A DNA stretch of 5,280 bases from an uncultured Burkholderiales bacterium. GTDB lineage: Bacteria > Pseudomonadota > Gammaproteobacteria > Burkholderiales > Burkholderiaceae_D. Below the pieces are notes generated by a model, which was given only the letters and a program-made list of their open reading frames with translations, was not told the DNA's origin and searched no databases. This document shows, one piece after another, positions 5,269 through 5,280 of this stretch. A program made the translations under genes and the position numbers. Position 1 is the stretch's first letter. Each line of letters starts with the position of its first letter. The DNA lies in NCBI GenBank assembly GCA_937872165.1, contig CALMOR010000192.1, positions 15,632-20,911 of the forward strand, given 5' to 3'.

Positions 5269-5280
5269 ATGGCCGAGATC
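5269..5280 (+). CDS. atpH: ATP synthase F1 subunit delta, first four codons only
   Basis: An ATG at 5269, six bases after the atpF stop, opens a frame reading Met-Ala-Glu-Ile before the window ends. Delta subunits of related bacteria commonly begin Met-Ala-Glu, and atpH follows atpF in the standard operon order. The call rests on position and these four residues only. The product would join the top of F1 to the b-subunit stalk. Confidence 0.75.

Noticed and set aside
1..5280. parS site (TGTTTCACGTGAAACA-like)
   Set aside because: No sequence close to this 16-bp palindrome was found by eye on either strand; sites may lie outside the window.
1..5280. CRISPR array, tRNA, rRNA or insertion sequence
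   Set aside because: No spaced direct repeats, cloverleaf-like sequence, transposase frame or terminal inverted repeats were seen.

Overview
The window looks like a high-GC betaproteobacterial chromosome. It carries the 3' part of parA, then parB, then the start of the F1Fo ATP synthase operon in the order atpI-atpB-atpE-atpF-atpH. Linkage of parAB to the atp operon next to the origin, a 79-residue c subunit ending in AFANPFK and E. coli-like a and b subunits all fit Betaproteobacteria. The genus cannot be fixed from this sequence.

Layout. Bases 2-595 encode the C-terminal two thirds or more of ParA. ParB (592-1482) is translationally coupled to it through an ATGA overlap. A 453-codon gene on the minus strand (2840-1479) meets parB tail to tail, and the two stop codons overlap. 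A 305-base divergent region (2841-3145) follows. It holds a perfect 8-bp inverted repeat, a possible -10 for the minus-strand gene, and a good sigma70-type promoter (TTGACG, 18 bp, TATCAT) facing the atp operon. From 3146 to the right edge come atpI, atpB, atpE, atpF and the first four codons of atpH, all on the plus strand.

How the genes work together. ParA and ParB form the chromosome partition system: ParB binds parS and ParA is the ATPase that positions it. No parS was seen in the window. The atp genes encode the membrane Fo sector (a, c, b), the AtpI assembly factor and the first stalk subunit gene. The c-subunit gene has by far the best Shine-Dalgarno and an AT-richer leader, which fits its need for many copies per complex.

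The least ordinary item is the minus-strand gene between parB and atpI. It reads as a GspE/PilB/MshE-like protein without its ATPase. A duplicated beta-rich N-terminal module is followed by four MshEN-type motifs at an exact 30-residue period, then the rest of the secretion-ATPase N-terminal domain. A last segment with the DIHIE signature of the next ATPase subdomain ends just where the catalytic part would begin. A standalone cyclic-di-GMP-responsive regulator or adaptor is a reasonable inference, but its function is not known from sequence.
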